From NCBI RefSeq assembly GCF_032854445.1, contig NW_027018181.1, positions 1 through 63,368 of the forward strand: a stretch of 63,368 nucleotides of DNA. The letters run 5' to 3'. Source of the DNA: Liolophura sinensis (lineage: Eukaryota > Mollusca > Polyplacophora > Chitonida > Chitonidae). The translations under genes and the position numbers were made by a program. A model generated the notes under the pieces. That model was not told the origin of the DNA. It worked only from the letters and a program-made list of their open reading frames with translations, and ran no database searches. This document shows positions 11,060 to 24,109 of this stretch, piece after piece (position 1 is the stretch's first letter; every line of letters starts with the position of its first letter).

Positions 11060-11457
11060 TCTTTGGGCCAAGCCCATTTAACTCACCCAGCAAATGTCCT
11101 ACTTCTAAGTCGAAGACAAACTCAATGTCTATATCTACATGTAGAAAAACCACACCATTTGTATATAAAAAAAACACAAGGTACTTGATACAGTCCGCTG
11201 TAAAAAGTACAATTGAACACTGACCCACATCAATAAGGTGCCAAACAATGCGCAATTGGGGATTTCTCGTCAAAAAATACGTCGGATTAGCCTCTTACCA
11301 GCAGCATTGGAACAGTTTTTCCACTTTTGGATTTTTGCCTGGTATTTTTTCTAATTGAAATCGGCTACATTAACTATGTACAATCGCGACTGGTCATTAC
11401 TATATTCAACTTTTCATTATAAGTTATGTGGCCTTCGGTAGCCCAGACGACGTCAAA
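11060..11457 (+). repeat. Truncated unit M21 (398 bp, 152-bp internal deletion)
   Basis: The unit reads normally to GCGCAATTGGG and then jumps at 11260/11261 to GATTTCTCGTC. Compared with the reference unit, nt 202-353 (3552-3703 in M7) are missing, which is 152 bp. This removes CAGCTG, CCATGG, CACGTG and the TGGCTACAGCCA inverted repeat. No homology is shared at the joined ends, so end joining is more likely than slippage. M21 also has private substitutions (AATGTCCTACTT, TGTCTATATC, CCAAACAATG). It occurs once in the window, so it has not been amplified. Confidence 0.92.
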
Positions 11458-14205
11458 TCTTTGGGCCAAGCCCATTTAACTCACCCAGCAAATGTCTTAC
11501 TTCTAAGTCGAAGACAAACTCAATGTCTTTATCTACATGTAGAAAAACCACACCATTTGTATATAAAAAAAACACAAGGTACTTGATACAGTCCGCTGTA
11601 AAAAGTACAATTGAACACTGACCCACATCAATAAGGTGCCAAAAGATGCGCAATTGGGCCAGGCATCTCCAGCTGTTGAAAAATTGCAAATTTCCTTGGT
11701 TTCCATGGAGTAAGAGCCGTTGCTGGGCACGTGATCTTGACATCAATGATTATTCATTTGTGGCTACAGCCAAAAGTATTGGTCGGAGAGCAACGCGGTT
11801 TGCACCATTCGATTTCTCGTCAAAAAATACGTCGGATTAGCCTCTTACCAGCAGCATTGGAACAGTTTTTCCACTTTTGGATTTTTGCCTGGTATTTTTT
11901 CTAATTGAAATCGGCTACATTAACTATGTACAATCGCGACTGGTCATTACTATATTCTACTTTTCATTATAAGTTATGTGCCCTTCGGTAGCCCAGACGA
12001 CGTCACATCTTTGGGCCAGGCCCATTTAACTCACCCAGCAAATGTCTTACTTCTAAGTCGAAGACAAACTCAATGTCTTTATCTACATGTAGAAAAACCA
12101 CACCATTTGTATATAAAAAAAACACAAGGTACTTGATACAGTCCGCTGTAAAAAGTACAATTGAACACTGACCCACATCAATAAGGTGCCAAAAGATGCG
12201 CAATTGGGCCAGGCATCTCCAGCTGTTGAAAAATTGCAAATTTCCTTGGTTTCCATGGAGTAAGAGCCGTTGCTGGGCACGTGATCTTGACATCAATGAT
12301 TATTCATTTGTGGCTACAGCCAAAAGTATTGGTCGGAGAGCAACGCGGTTTGCACCATTCGATTTCTCGTCAAAAAATACGTCGGATTAGCCTCTTACCA
12401 GCAGCATTGGAACAGTTTTTCTACTTTTGGATTTTTGCCTGGTCTTTTTGCTAACTGATTTCGGCTACATTAACTATGTACAATCGCGACTGGTCATTAC
12501 TATATTCAACTTTTCATTATAAGTTATGTGCCCTTCGGTAGCCCAGACGACGTCAAATCTTTGGGCCAAGCCCATTTAACTCACCCAGCAGTTGTCTTAC
12601 TTCTAAGTCGAAGACAAACTCAATGTCTTTATCTACATGTAGAAAAACCACACCATTTGTATATAAAAAAAACACAAGGTACTTGATACAGTCCGCTGTA
12701 AAAAGTACAATTGAACACTGACCCACAGGTGCCAAAAGATGCGCAATTGGGCCAGGCATCTCCAGCCTGTTGAAAAATTGCAAATTTCCTTGGTTTCCAT
12801 GGAGTAAGAGCCGTTGCTGGGCACGTGATCTTGACATCAATTATTATTCATTTGTGGCTACAGCCAAAAGTATTGGTCGGAGAGCAACGCGGTTTGCACC
12901 ATTTCGATTTCTCGTCAAAAAATACGTCGGATTAGCCTCTACCAGCAGCATTGGAACAGTTTTTCTACTTTTGGATTTTTGCCTGGTCTTTTTGCTAACT
13001 GAATTCGGCTACATTAACTATGTACAATCGCGACTGGTCATTACTATATTCAACTTTTCATTATAAGTTATGTGGCCTTCGGTAGCCCAGACGACGTCAA
13101 ATCTTTGGGCCAAGCCCATTTAACTCACCCAGCAAATGTCTTACTTCTAAGTCGAAGACAAACTCAATGTCTTTATCTACATGTAGAAAAACCACACCAT
13201 TTGTATATAAAAAAAACACAAGGTACTTGATACAGTCCGCTGTAAAAAGGTACAATTGAACACTGACCCACATCAATAAGCGTGCCAAAAGATGCGCAAT
13301 TGGGCCAGGCATCTCCAGCTGTTGAAAAATTGCAAATTTCTTGGTTTCCATGGAGTAAGAGCCGTTGCTGGGCACGTGATTCTTGACATCAATGATTATT
13401 CATTTGTGGCTACAGCCAAAAGTATTGGTCGGAGAGCAACGCGGTTTGCACCCATTCGATTTCTCGTCAAAAAATACGTCGGATTAGCCTCTTACCAGCA
13501 GCATTGGAACAGTTTTTCCACTTTTGGATTTTTGCCTGGTCTTTTTGCGAATTGAAATCGGCTACATTAACTATGTACAATCGCGACTGGTCATTACTAT
13601 ATTCAACTTTTCATTATAAGTTATGTGCCCTTCGGTAGCCCAGACGACGTCAAATCTTTGGGCCAAGCCCATTTAACTCACCCAGCAGTTGTCTTACTTC
13701 TAAGTCGAAGACAAACTCAATGTCTTTATCTACATGTAGAAAAACCACACCATTTGTATATAAAAAAAACACAAGGTACTTGATACAGTCCGCTGTAAAA
13801 AGTACAATTGAACACTGACCCACATCAATAAGGTGCCAAAAGATGCGCAATTGGGCCAGGCATCTCCAGCTGTTGAAAAATTGCAAATTTCCTTGGTTTC
13901 CATGGAGTAAGAGCCGTTGCTGGGCACGTGATCTTGACATGAATTATTATTCATTTTGTGGCTACAGCCAAAAGTATTGGTCGGAGAGCAACGTGGTTTG
14001 CACCATTCGATTTCTTCGTCAAAAAATACGTCGGAATAGCCTCTTACCAGCAGAATTGGAACAGTTTTTCCACTTTTGGATTTTTGCCTGGTATTTTTTC
14101 TAATTGAAATCGGCTACATTAACTATGTACAATCGCGACTGGTCATTACTATATCAACTTTTCATTATAAGTTATGTGGCCTTCGGTAGCCCAGACGACG
14201 TCAAA
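11458..14205 (+). repeat. Units M22-M26, mixed with small indels
   Basis: Units start at 11458, 12008, 12558, 13102 and 13655. M22 and M23 are normal. M24 (12558) is 544 bp: it lacks 7 bp around 12727 (ACCCACAGGTGCC instead of ACCCACATCAATAAGGTGCC) and has one-base changes such as CCAGCCTGTTG and GCCTCTACCAG. M25 (13102) is 553 bp with insertions AAAAAGGTAC, ATAAGCGTGCC and GTGATTCTTG. M26 carries CAGCAGTTGTC near its start and ATGAATTATT later. The indels resemble those of the first 2.2 kb. Confidence 0.8.
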
Positions 14206-17200
14206 TTCTTTGGCCAAGCCCATTTAACTCACCCAGCAAATGTCTTACTTCTAAGTCGAAGACAAACTCAATGTCTTTATCTACATGTAGAAAAACCACA
14301 CCATTTGTATATAAAAAAAAACACAAGGTACTTGATACAGTCCGCTGTAAAAAGTACAATTGAACACTGACCCACATCAATAAGGTGCCAAAAGATGCGC
14401 AATTGGGCCAGGCATCTCCAGCTGTTGAAAAATTGCAAATTTCCTTGGTTTCCATGGAGTAAGAGCCGTTGCTGGGCACGTGATCTTGACATGAATTATT
14501 ATTCATTTGTGGCTACAGCCAAAAGTATTGGTCGGAGAGCAACGTGGTTTGCACCATTCGATTTCTCGTCAAAAAATACGTCGGAATAGCCTCTTACCAG
14601 CAGAATTGGAAACAGTTTTTCCACTTTGGATTTTTGCCTGGTATTTTTTCTAATTGAAATCGGCTACATTAACTATGTACAATCGCGACTGGTCATTACT
14701 ATATTCAACTTTTCATTATAAGTTATGTGGCCTTCGGTAGCCCAGACGACGTCAAATCTTTGGGCCAAGCCCATTTAACTCACCCAGCAAATGTCTTACT
14801 TCTAAGTCGAAGACAAACTCAATGTCTTTATCTACATGTAGAAAAACCACACCATTTGTATATAAAAAAAACACAAGGTACTTGATACAGTCCGCTGTAA
14901 AAAGTACAATTGAACACTGACCCACATCAATAAGGTGCCAAAAGATGCGCAATTGGGCCAGGCATCTCCAGCTTGTTGAAAAATTGCAAATTTCCTTTGT
15001 TTCCATGGAGTAAGAGCCGTTGCTGGGCACGTGATCTTGACATCAATGATTATTCATTTGTGGCTACAGCCAAAAGTATTGGTCGGAGAGCAACGTGGTT
15101 TGCACCATTCAATTTCTCGTCAAAAAATACGTCGGATTAGCCTCTTACCAGCAGCATTGGAACAGTTTTTCCACTTTTGGATTTTTGCCAGGTCTTTTTT
15201 TCTAATTGAAATCGGCTACATTAACTATGTACAATCGCGACTGGTCATTACTATATTCAACTTTTCATTATAAGTTATGTGCCCTTCGGTAGCCCAGACG
15301 ACGTCAAATCTTTGGGCCAAGCCCATTTAACTCACCCAGCAAATGTCTTACTTCTAAGTCGAAGACAAACTCAATGTCTTTATCTACATGTAGAAAAACC
15401 ACACCATTTGTATATAAAAAAACACAAGGTACTTGATACAGTCCGCTGTAAAAAGTACAATTGAACACTGACCCACATCAATAAGGTGCCAAAAGATGCG
15501 CAATTGGGCCAGGCATCTCCAGCTGTTGAAAAATTGCAAATTTCCTTGGTTTCCATGGAGTAAGAGCAGTTGCTGGGCACGTGATCTTGACATCAATGAT
15601 TTTTCATTTGTGGCTACAGCCAAAAGTATTGGTCAGAGAGCAACGCGGTTTGCACCATTCGATTTCTCGTCAAAAAATACGTCGGATTAGCCTCTTACCA
15701 GCAGCATTGGAACAGTTTTTCTACTTTTGGAATTTTGCCTGGTCTTTTTCCTAACTGATTTCGACTACATAAACTATGTACAATCGCGACTGGTCATTAC
15801 TATATTCAACTTTTCATTATAAGTTATGTGCCCTTCGGTAGCCCAGACGACGTCAAATCTTTGGGCCAAGCCCATTTAACTCACCCAGCAAATGTCTTAC
15901 TTCTAAGTCGAAGACAAACTCAATGTCTTTATCTACATGTAGAAAAACCACACCATTTGTATATAAAAAAAACACAAGGTACTTGATACAGTCCGCTGTA
16001 AAAAGTACAATTGAACACTGACCCACATCAATAAGGTGCCAAAAGATGCGCAATTGGGCCAGGCATCTCCAGCTGTTGAAAAATTGCAAATTTCCTTGGT
16101 TTCCATGGAGTAAGAGCAGTTGCTGGGCACGTGATCTTGACATCAATGATTATTCATTTGTGGCTACAGCCAAAAGTATTGGTCAGAGAGCAACGCGGTT
16201 TGCACCATTCGATTTCTCGTCAAAAAATACGTCGGATTAGCCTCTTACCAGCAGCATTGGAACAGTTTTTCTACTTTTGGAATTTTGCCTGGTCTTTTTC
16301 CTAACTGATTTCGACTACATAAACTATGTACAATCGCGACTGGTCATTACTATATTCAACTTTTCATTATAAGTTATGTGCCCTTCGGTAGCCCAGACGA
16401 CGTCAAATCTTTGGGCCAAGCCCATTTAACTCACCCAGCAAATGTCTTACTTCTAAGTCGAAGACAAACTCAATGTCTTTATCTACATGTAGAAAAACCA
16501 CACCATTTGTATATAAAAAAAACACAAGGTACTTGATACAGTCCGCTGTAAAAAGTACAATTGAACACTGACCCACATCAATAAGGTGCCAAAAGATGCG
16601 CAATTGGGCCAGGCATCTCCAGCTGTTGAAAAATTGCAAATTTCCTTGGTTTCCATGGAGTAAGAGCAGTTGCTGGGCACGTGATCTTGACATCAATGAT
16701 TATTCATTTGTGGCTACAGCCAAAAGTATTGGTCAGAGAGCAACGCGGTTTGCACCATTCGATTTCTCGTCAAAAAATACGTCGGATTAGCCTCTTACCA
16801 GCAGCATTGGAACAGTTTTTTCTACTTTTGGAATTTTGCCAGGTCTTTTTCCTAACTGATTTCGACTACATAAACTATGTACAATCGCGACTGGTCATTA
16901 CTATATTCAACTTTTCATTATAAGTTATGTGCCCTTCGGTAGCCCAGACGACGTCAAATCTTTGGGCCAAGCCCATTTAACTCACCCAGCAAATGTCTTA
17001 CTTCTAAGTCGAAGACAAACTCAATGTCTTTATCTACATGTAGAAAAACCACACCATTTGTATATAAAAAAAACACAAGGTACTTGATACAGTCCGCTGT
17101 AAAAAGTACAATTGAACACTGACCCACATCAATAAGGTGCCAAAAGATGCGCAATTGGGCCAGGCATCTCCAGCTGTTGAAAAATTGCAAATTTCCTTGG

Positions 17201-20200
17201 TTTCCATGGAGTAAGAGCAGTTGCTGGGCACGTGATCTTGACATCAATTATTATTCATTTGTGGCTACAGCCAAAAGTATTGGTCGGAGAGCAACGTGGT
17301 TTGCACCATTCGATTTCTCGTCAAAAAATACGTCGGAATAGCCTCTTACCACCAGAATTGGAACAGTTTTTCCACTTTTGGATTTTTGCCTGGTATTTTT
17401 TCTAATTGAAATCGGCTACATTAACTATGTACAATCGCGACTGGTCATTACTATATTCAACTTTTCATTATAAGTTATGTGCCCTTCGGTAGCCCAGACG
17501 ACGTCAAATCTTTGGGCCAAGCCCATTTAACTCACCCAGCAAATGTCTTACTTCTAAGTCGAAGACAAACTCAATGTCTTTATCTACATGTAGAAAAACC
17601 ACACCATTTGTATATAAAAAAAACACAAGGTACTTGATACAGTCCGCTGTAAAAAGTACAATTGAACACTGACCCACATCAATAAGGTGCCAAAAGATGC
17701 GCAATTGGGCCAGGCATCTCCAGCTGTTGAAAAATTGCAAATTTCCTTGGTTTCCATGGAGTAAGAGCAGTTGCTGGGCACGTGATCTTGACATCAATGA
17801 TTATTCATTTGTGGCTACAGCCAAAAGTATTGGTCGGAGAGCAACGTGGTTTGCACCATTCGATTTCTCGTCAAAAAATACGTCGGAATAGCCTCTTACC
17901 ACCAGAATTGGAACAGTTTTTCCACTTTTGGATTTTTGCCTGGTATTTTTTCTAATTGAAATCGGCTACATTAACTATGTACAATCGCGACTGGTCATTA
18001 CTATATTCAACTTTTCATTATAAGTTATGTGCCCTTCGGTAGCCCAGACGACGTCAAATCTTTGGGCCAAGCCCATTTAACTCACCCAGGAAATGTCTTA
18101 CTTCTAAGTCGAAGACAAACTCAATGTCTTTATCTACATGTAGAAAAACCACACCATTTGTATATAAAAAAAACACAAGGTACTTGATACAGTCCGCTGT
18201 AAAAAGTACAATTGAACACTGACCCACATCAATAAGGTGCCAAAAGATGCGCAATTGGGCCAGGCATCTCCAGCTGTTGAAAAATTGCAAATTTCCTTGG
18301 TTTCCATGGAGTAAGAGCCGTTGCTGGGCACGTGATCTTGACATCAATGATTATTCATTTGTGGCTACAGCCAAAAGTATTGGTCGGAGAGCAACGTGGT
18401 TTGCACCATTCGATTTCTCGTCGAAAAATACGTCGGATTAGCCTCTTACCAGCAGCATTGGAACAGTTTTTCCACTTTTGGATTTTTGCCAGGTCTTTTT
18501 TTCTAATTGAAATCCGCTACATTAACTATGTACAATCGCGACTGGTCATTACTATATTCAACTTTTCATTATAAGTTATGTGCCCTTCGGTAGCCCAGAC
18601 GACGTCAAATCTTTGGGCCAAGCCCATTTAACTCACCCAGCAAATGTCTTACTTCTAAGTCGAAGACAAACTCAATGTCTTTATCTACATGTAGAAAAAC
18701 CATACCATTTGTATATAAAAAAAACACAAGGTACTTGATACAGTCCGCTGTAAAAAGTACAATTGAACACTGACCCACATCAATAAGGTGCCAAAATATG
18801 CGCAATTGGGCCAGACATTTCCAGCTGTTGAAAAATTGCAAATTTCCTTGGTTTCCATGGAGTAAGAGCCGTTGCTGGGCACGTGATCTTGACATCAATG
18901 ATTATTCATTTGTGGCTACAGCCAAAAGTATTGGTCGGAGAGCAACGCGGTTTGCACCATTCGATTTCTCGTCAAAAAATACGTCGGATTAGCCTCTTAC
19001 CAGCAGCATTGGAACAGTTTTTCCACTTTTGGATTTTTGCCAGGTCTTTTTGCTAATTGAAATCGGCTACATTAACTATGTACAATCGCGACTGGTCATT
19101 ACTATATTCAACTTTTCATTATAAGTTATGTGGCCTTCGGTAGCCCAGACGACGTCAAATCTTTGGGCCAAGCCCATTTAACTCACCCAGCAAATGTCTT
19201 ACTTCTAAGTCGAAGACAAACTCAATGTCTTTATCTACATGTAGAAAAACCACACCATTTGTATATAAAAAAAACACAAGGTACTTGATACAGTCCGCTG
19301 TAAAAAGTACAATTGAACACTGACCCACATCAATAAGGTGCCAAAAGATGCGCAATTGGGCCAGGCATCTCCAGCTGTTGAAAAATTGCAAATTTCCTTG
19401 GTTTCCATGGAGTAAGAGCCGTTGATGGGCACGTGATCTTGACATCAATGATTATTCATTTGTGGCTACAGCCAAAAGTATTGGTTGGAGAGCAACGCGG
19501 TTTGCACCATTCGATTTCTCGTCAAAAAATACGTCGGATTAGCCTCTTACCAGCAGCATTGGAACAGTTTTTCTACTTTTGGATTTTTGCCTGATCTTTT
19601 TGCTAACTGAAATCGGCTACATTAACTATGTACAATCGCGACTGGTCATTACTATATTCAACTTTTCATTATAAGTTATGTGCCCTTCGGTAGCCCAGAC
19701 GACGTCAAATCTTTGGGCCAAGCCCATTTAACTCACCCAGCAAATGTCTTACTTCTAAGTCGAAGACAAACTCAATGTCTTTATCTACATATAGAAAAAC
19801 CACACCATTTGTATATGAAAAAAACACAAGGTACTTGATACAGTCCGCTGTAAAAAGTACAATTGAACACTGACCCACATCAATAAGGTGCCAAAAGATG
19901 CGCAATTGGGTTAGGCATCTCCAGCTGTTGAAAAATTGCAAATTTCCTTGGTTTCCATGGAGTAAGAGCCGTTGCTGGGCACGTGATCTTGACATCAATG
20001 ATTATTCATTTGTGGCTACAGCCAAAAGTATTGGTCGGAGAGCAACGCGGTTTGCACCATTCGATTTCTCGTCAAAAAATACGTCGGATTAGCCTCTTAC
20101 CAGCAGCATTGGAACATTTTTTCCACTTTTGGATTTTTGCCTGGTATTTTGTCTAATTGAAATCGGCTACATTAACTATGTACAATCGCGACTGGTCATT

Positions 20201-23200
20201 ACTATATTCAACTTTTCATTATAAGTTATGTGCCCTTCGGTAGCCCAGACGACGTCAAATCTTTGGGCCAAGCCCATTTAACTCACCCAGCAAATGTCTT
20301 ACTTCTAAGTCGAAGACAAACTCAATGTCTTTATCTACATGTAGAAAAACCACACCATTTGTATATAAAAAAACACAAGGTACTTGATACAGTCCGCTGT
20401 AAAAAGTACAATTGAACACTGACCCACATCAATAAGGTGCCAAAAGATGCGCAATTGGGCCAGGCATCTCCAGCTGTTGAAAAATTGCAAATTTCCTTGG
20501 TTTCCATGGAGTAAGAGCCGTTGCTGGGCACGTGATCTTGACATCAATGATTATTCATTTGTGGCTACAGCCAAAAGTATTGGTCGGAGAGCAACGTGGT
20601 TTGCACCATTCAATTTCTCGTCAAAAAATACGTCGGATTAGCCTCTTACCAGCAGCATTGGAACAGTTTTTCCACTTTTGGATTTTTGCCAGGTCTTTCT
20701 TTCTAATTGAAATCGGCTACATTAACTATGTACAATCGCGACTGGTCATTACTATATTCAACTTTTCATTATAAGTTATGTGCCCTTCGGTAGCCCAGAC
20801 GACGTCAAATCTTTGGGCCAAGCCCATTTAACTCACCCAGCAAATGTCTTACTTCTAAGTCGAAGACAAACTCAATGTCTTTATCTACATGTAGAAAAAC
20901 CACACCATTTGTATATAAAAAAACACAAGGTACTTGATACAGTCCGCTGTAAAAAGTACAATTGAACACTGACCCACATCAATAAGGTGCCAAAAGATGC
21001 GCAATTGGGCCAGGCATCTCCAGCTGTTGAAAAATTGCAAATTTCCTTGGTTTCCATGGAGTAAGAGCAGTTGCTGGGCACGTGATCTTGACATCAATGA
21101 TTATTCATTTGTGGCTACAGCCAAAAGTATTGGTCGGAGAGCAACGCGGTTTGCACCATTCAATTTCTCGTCAAAAAATACGTCGGATTAGCCTCTTACC
21201 AGCAGCATTGGAACAGTTTTTCTACTTTTGGAATTTTGCCTGGTCTTTTTCCTAACTGATTTCGACTACATAAACTATGTACAATCGCGACTGGTCATTA
21301 CTATATTCAACTTTTCATTATAAGTTATGTGCCCTTCGGTAGCCCAGACGACGTCAAATCTTTGGGCCAAGCCCATTTAACTCACCCAGCAAATGTCTTA
21401 CTTCTAAGTCGAAGACAAACTCAATGTCTTTATCTACATGTAGAAAAACCACACCATTTGTATATAAAAAAAACACAAGGTACTTGATACAGTCCGCTGT
21501 AAAAAGTACAATTGAACACTGACCCACATCAATAAGGTGCCAAAAGATGCGCAATTGGGCCAGGCATCTCCAGCTGTTGAAAAATTGCAAATTTCCTTGG
21601 TTTCCATGGAGTAAGAGCAGTTGCTGGGCACGTGATCTTGACATCAATTATTATTCATTTGTGGCTACAGCCAAAAGTATTGGTCGGAGAGCAACGTGGT
21701 TTGCACCATTCGATTTCTCGTCAAAAAATACGTCGGAATAGCCTCTTACCAGCAGAATTGGAACAGTTTTTCCACTTTTGGATTTTTGCCTGGTATTTTT
21801 TCTAATTGAAATCGGCTACATTAACTATGTACAATCGCGACTGGTCATTACTATATTCAACTTTTCATTATAAGTTATGTGCCCTTCGGTAGCCCAGACG
21901 ACGTCAAATCTTTGGGCCAAGCCCATTTAACTCACCCAGCAAATGTCTTACTTCTAAGTCGAAGACAAACTCAATGTCTTTATCTACATGTAGAAAAACC
22001 ACACCATTTGTATATAAAAAAAACACAAGGTACTTGATACAGTCCGCTGTAAAAAGTACAATTGAACACTGACCCACATCAATAAGGTGCCAAAAGATGC
22101 GCAATTGGGCCAGGCATCTCCAGCTGTTGAAAAATTGCAAATTTCCTTGGTTTCCATGGAGTAAGAGCCGTTGCTGGGCACGTGATCTTGACATCAATGA
22201 TTATTCATTTGTGGCTACAGCCAAAAGTATTGGTCGGAGAGCAACGTGGTTTGCACCATTCAATTTCTCGTCAAAAAATACGTCGGATTAGCCTCTTACC
22301 AGCAGCATTGGAACAGTTTTTCCACTTTTGGATTTTTGCCAGGTCTTTTTTTCTAATTGAAATCGGCTACATTAACTATGTACAATCGCGACTGGTCATT
22401 ACTATATTCAACTTTTCATTATAAGTTATGTGGCCTTCGGTAGCCCAGACGACGTCAAATCTTTGGGCCAAGCCCATTTAACTCACCCAGCAAATGTCTT
22501 ACTTCTAAGTCGAAGACAAACTCAATGTCTTTATCTACATGTAGAAAAACCACACCATTTGTATATAAAAAAAACACAAGGTACTTGATACAGTCCGCTG
22601 TAAAAAGTACAATTGAACACTGACCCACATCAATAAGGTGCCAAAAGATGCGCAATTGGGCCAGGCATCTCCAGCTGTTGAAAAATTGCAAATTTCCTTG
22701 GTTTCCATGGAGTAAGAGCCGTTGATGGGCACGTGATCTTGACATCAATGATTATTCATTTGTGGCTACAGCCAAAAGTATTGGTCGGAGAGCAACGCGG
22801 TTTGCACCATTCGATTTCTCGTCAAAAAATACGTCGGATTAGCCTCTTACCAGCAGCATTGGAACAGTTTTTCTACTTTTGGATTTTTGCCTGGTCTTTT
22901 TGCTAACTGAATTCGGCTACATTAACTATGTACAATCGCGACTGGTCATTACTATATTCAACTTTTCATTATAAGTTATGTGCCCTTCGGTAGCCCAGAC
23001 GACGTCAAATCTTTGGGCCAAGCCCATTTAACTCACCCAGCAAATGTCTTACTTCTAAGTCGAAGACAAACTCAATGTCTTTATCTACATGTAGAAAAAC
23101 CACACCATTTGTATATGAAAAAAACACAAGGTACTTGATACAGTCCGCTGTAAAAAGTACAATTGAACACTGACCCACATCAATAAGGTGCCAAAAGATG

Positions 23201-24109
23201 CGCAATTGGGTTAGGCATCTCCAGCTGTTGAAAAATTGCAAATTTCCTTGGTTTCCATGGAGTAAGAGCCGTTGCTGGGCACGTGATCTTGACATCAATG
23301 ATTATTCATTTGTGGCTACAGCCAAAAGTATTGGTCGGAGAGCAACGCGGTTTGCACCATTCGATTTCTCGTCAAAAAATACGTCGGATTAGCCTCTTAC
23401 CAGCAGCATTGGAACAGTTTTTCCACTTTTGGATTTTTGCCTGGTATTTTTTCTAATTGAAATCGGCTACATTAACTATTTACAATCGCGACTGGTCATT
23501 ACTATATTCAACTTTTCATTATAAGTTATGTGCCCTTCGGTAGCCCAGACGACGTCAAATCTTTGGGCCAAGCCCATTTAACTCACCCAGCAAATGTCTT
23601 ACTTCTAAGTCGAAGACAAACTCAATGTCTTTATCTACATGTAGAAAAACCACACCATTTGTATATAAAATAAACACAAGGTACTTGATACAGTCCGCTG
23701 TAAAAAGGACAATTGAACACTGACCCACATCAATAAGGTGCCAAAATATGCGCAATTGGGCCAGACATTTCCAGCTGTTGAAAAATTGCAAATTTCCTTG
23801 GTTTCCATGGAGTAAGAGCCGTTGCTGGGCACGTGATCTTGACATCAATGATTATTCATTTGTGGCTACAGCCAAAAGTATTGGTCGGAGAGCAACGCGG
23901 TTTGCACCATTCGATTTCTCGTCAAAAAATACGTCGGATTAGCCTCTTACCAGCAGCATTGGAACAGTTTTTCCACTTTTGCATTTTTGCCTGGTATTTT
24001 TTCTAATTGAAATCGGCTACATTAACTATGTACAATCGCGACTGGTCATTACTATATTCAACTTTTCATTATAAGTTATGTGTCCTTCGGTAGCCCAGAC
24101 GACGTCAAA
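14206..24109 (+). repeat. Ordered block, copy A (M27-M44, 18 units)
   Basis: Units start at 14206, 14757, 15309, 15858, 16408, 16959, 17509, 18059, 18610, 19160, 19710, 20260, 20810, 21359, 21909, 22460, 23010 and 23560. Their rare markers recur in the same order from 31269 onward: ATGAATTATT (14206 and 31269), TTTCCTTTGTTTCC (14757 and 31819), CCACCAGAATT (16959, 17509 and 34570, 35120), CAGGAAATG with CGTCGAAAA (18059 and 35670), ATATGCG with GACATTTCC (18610 and 36221), GGTTGGAG with GCCTGATC (19160 and 39525), CTACATATAG with GGGTTAGGC (19710 and 40075), AACTATTTAC (23010 and 46129) and ATAAAATAAAC (23560 and 46679). This is a long-range duplication relative to copy B. Confidence 0.88.
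15309..16958 (+). repeat. Run of three T4-type units (copy A)
   Basis: M29-M31 share GAGCAGTTGCT, GGTCAGAG, GGAATTTTGCC, tail T4 and CGACTACATAAAC. The third has GCCAGGTCTTTTTCC instead of GCCTGG. The matching run in copy B has four units and its last unit carries the same GCCAGG change. Confidence 0.88.

Noticed and set aside
11060-11457. Mobile-element insertion or excision at the short unit
   Set aside because: There is no inserted sequence, target-site duplication or terminal repeat; it is a simple 152-bp deletion.
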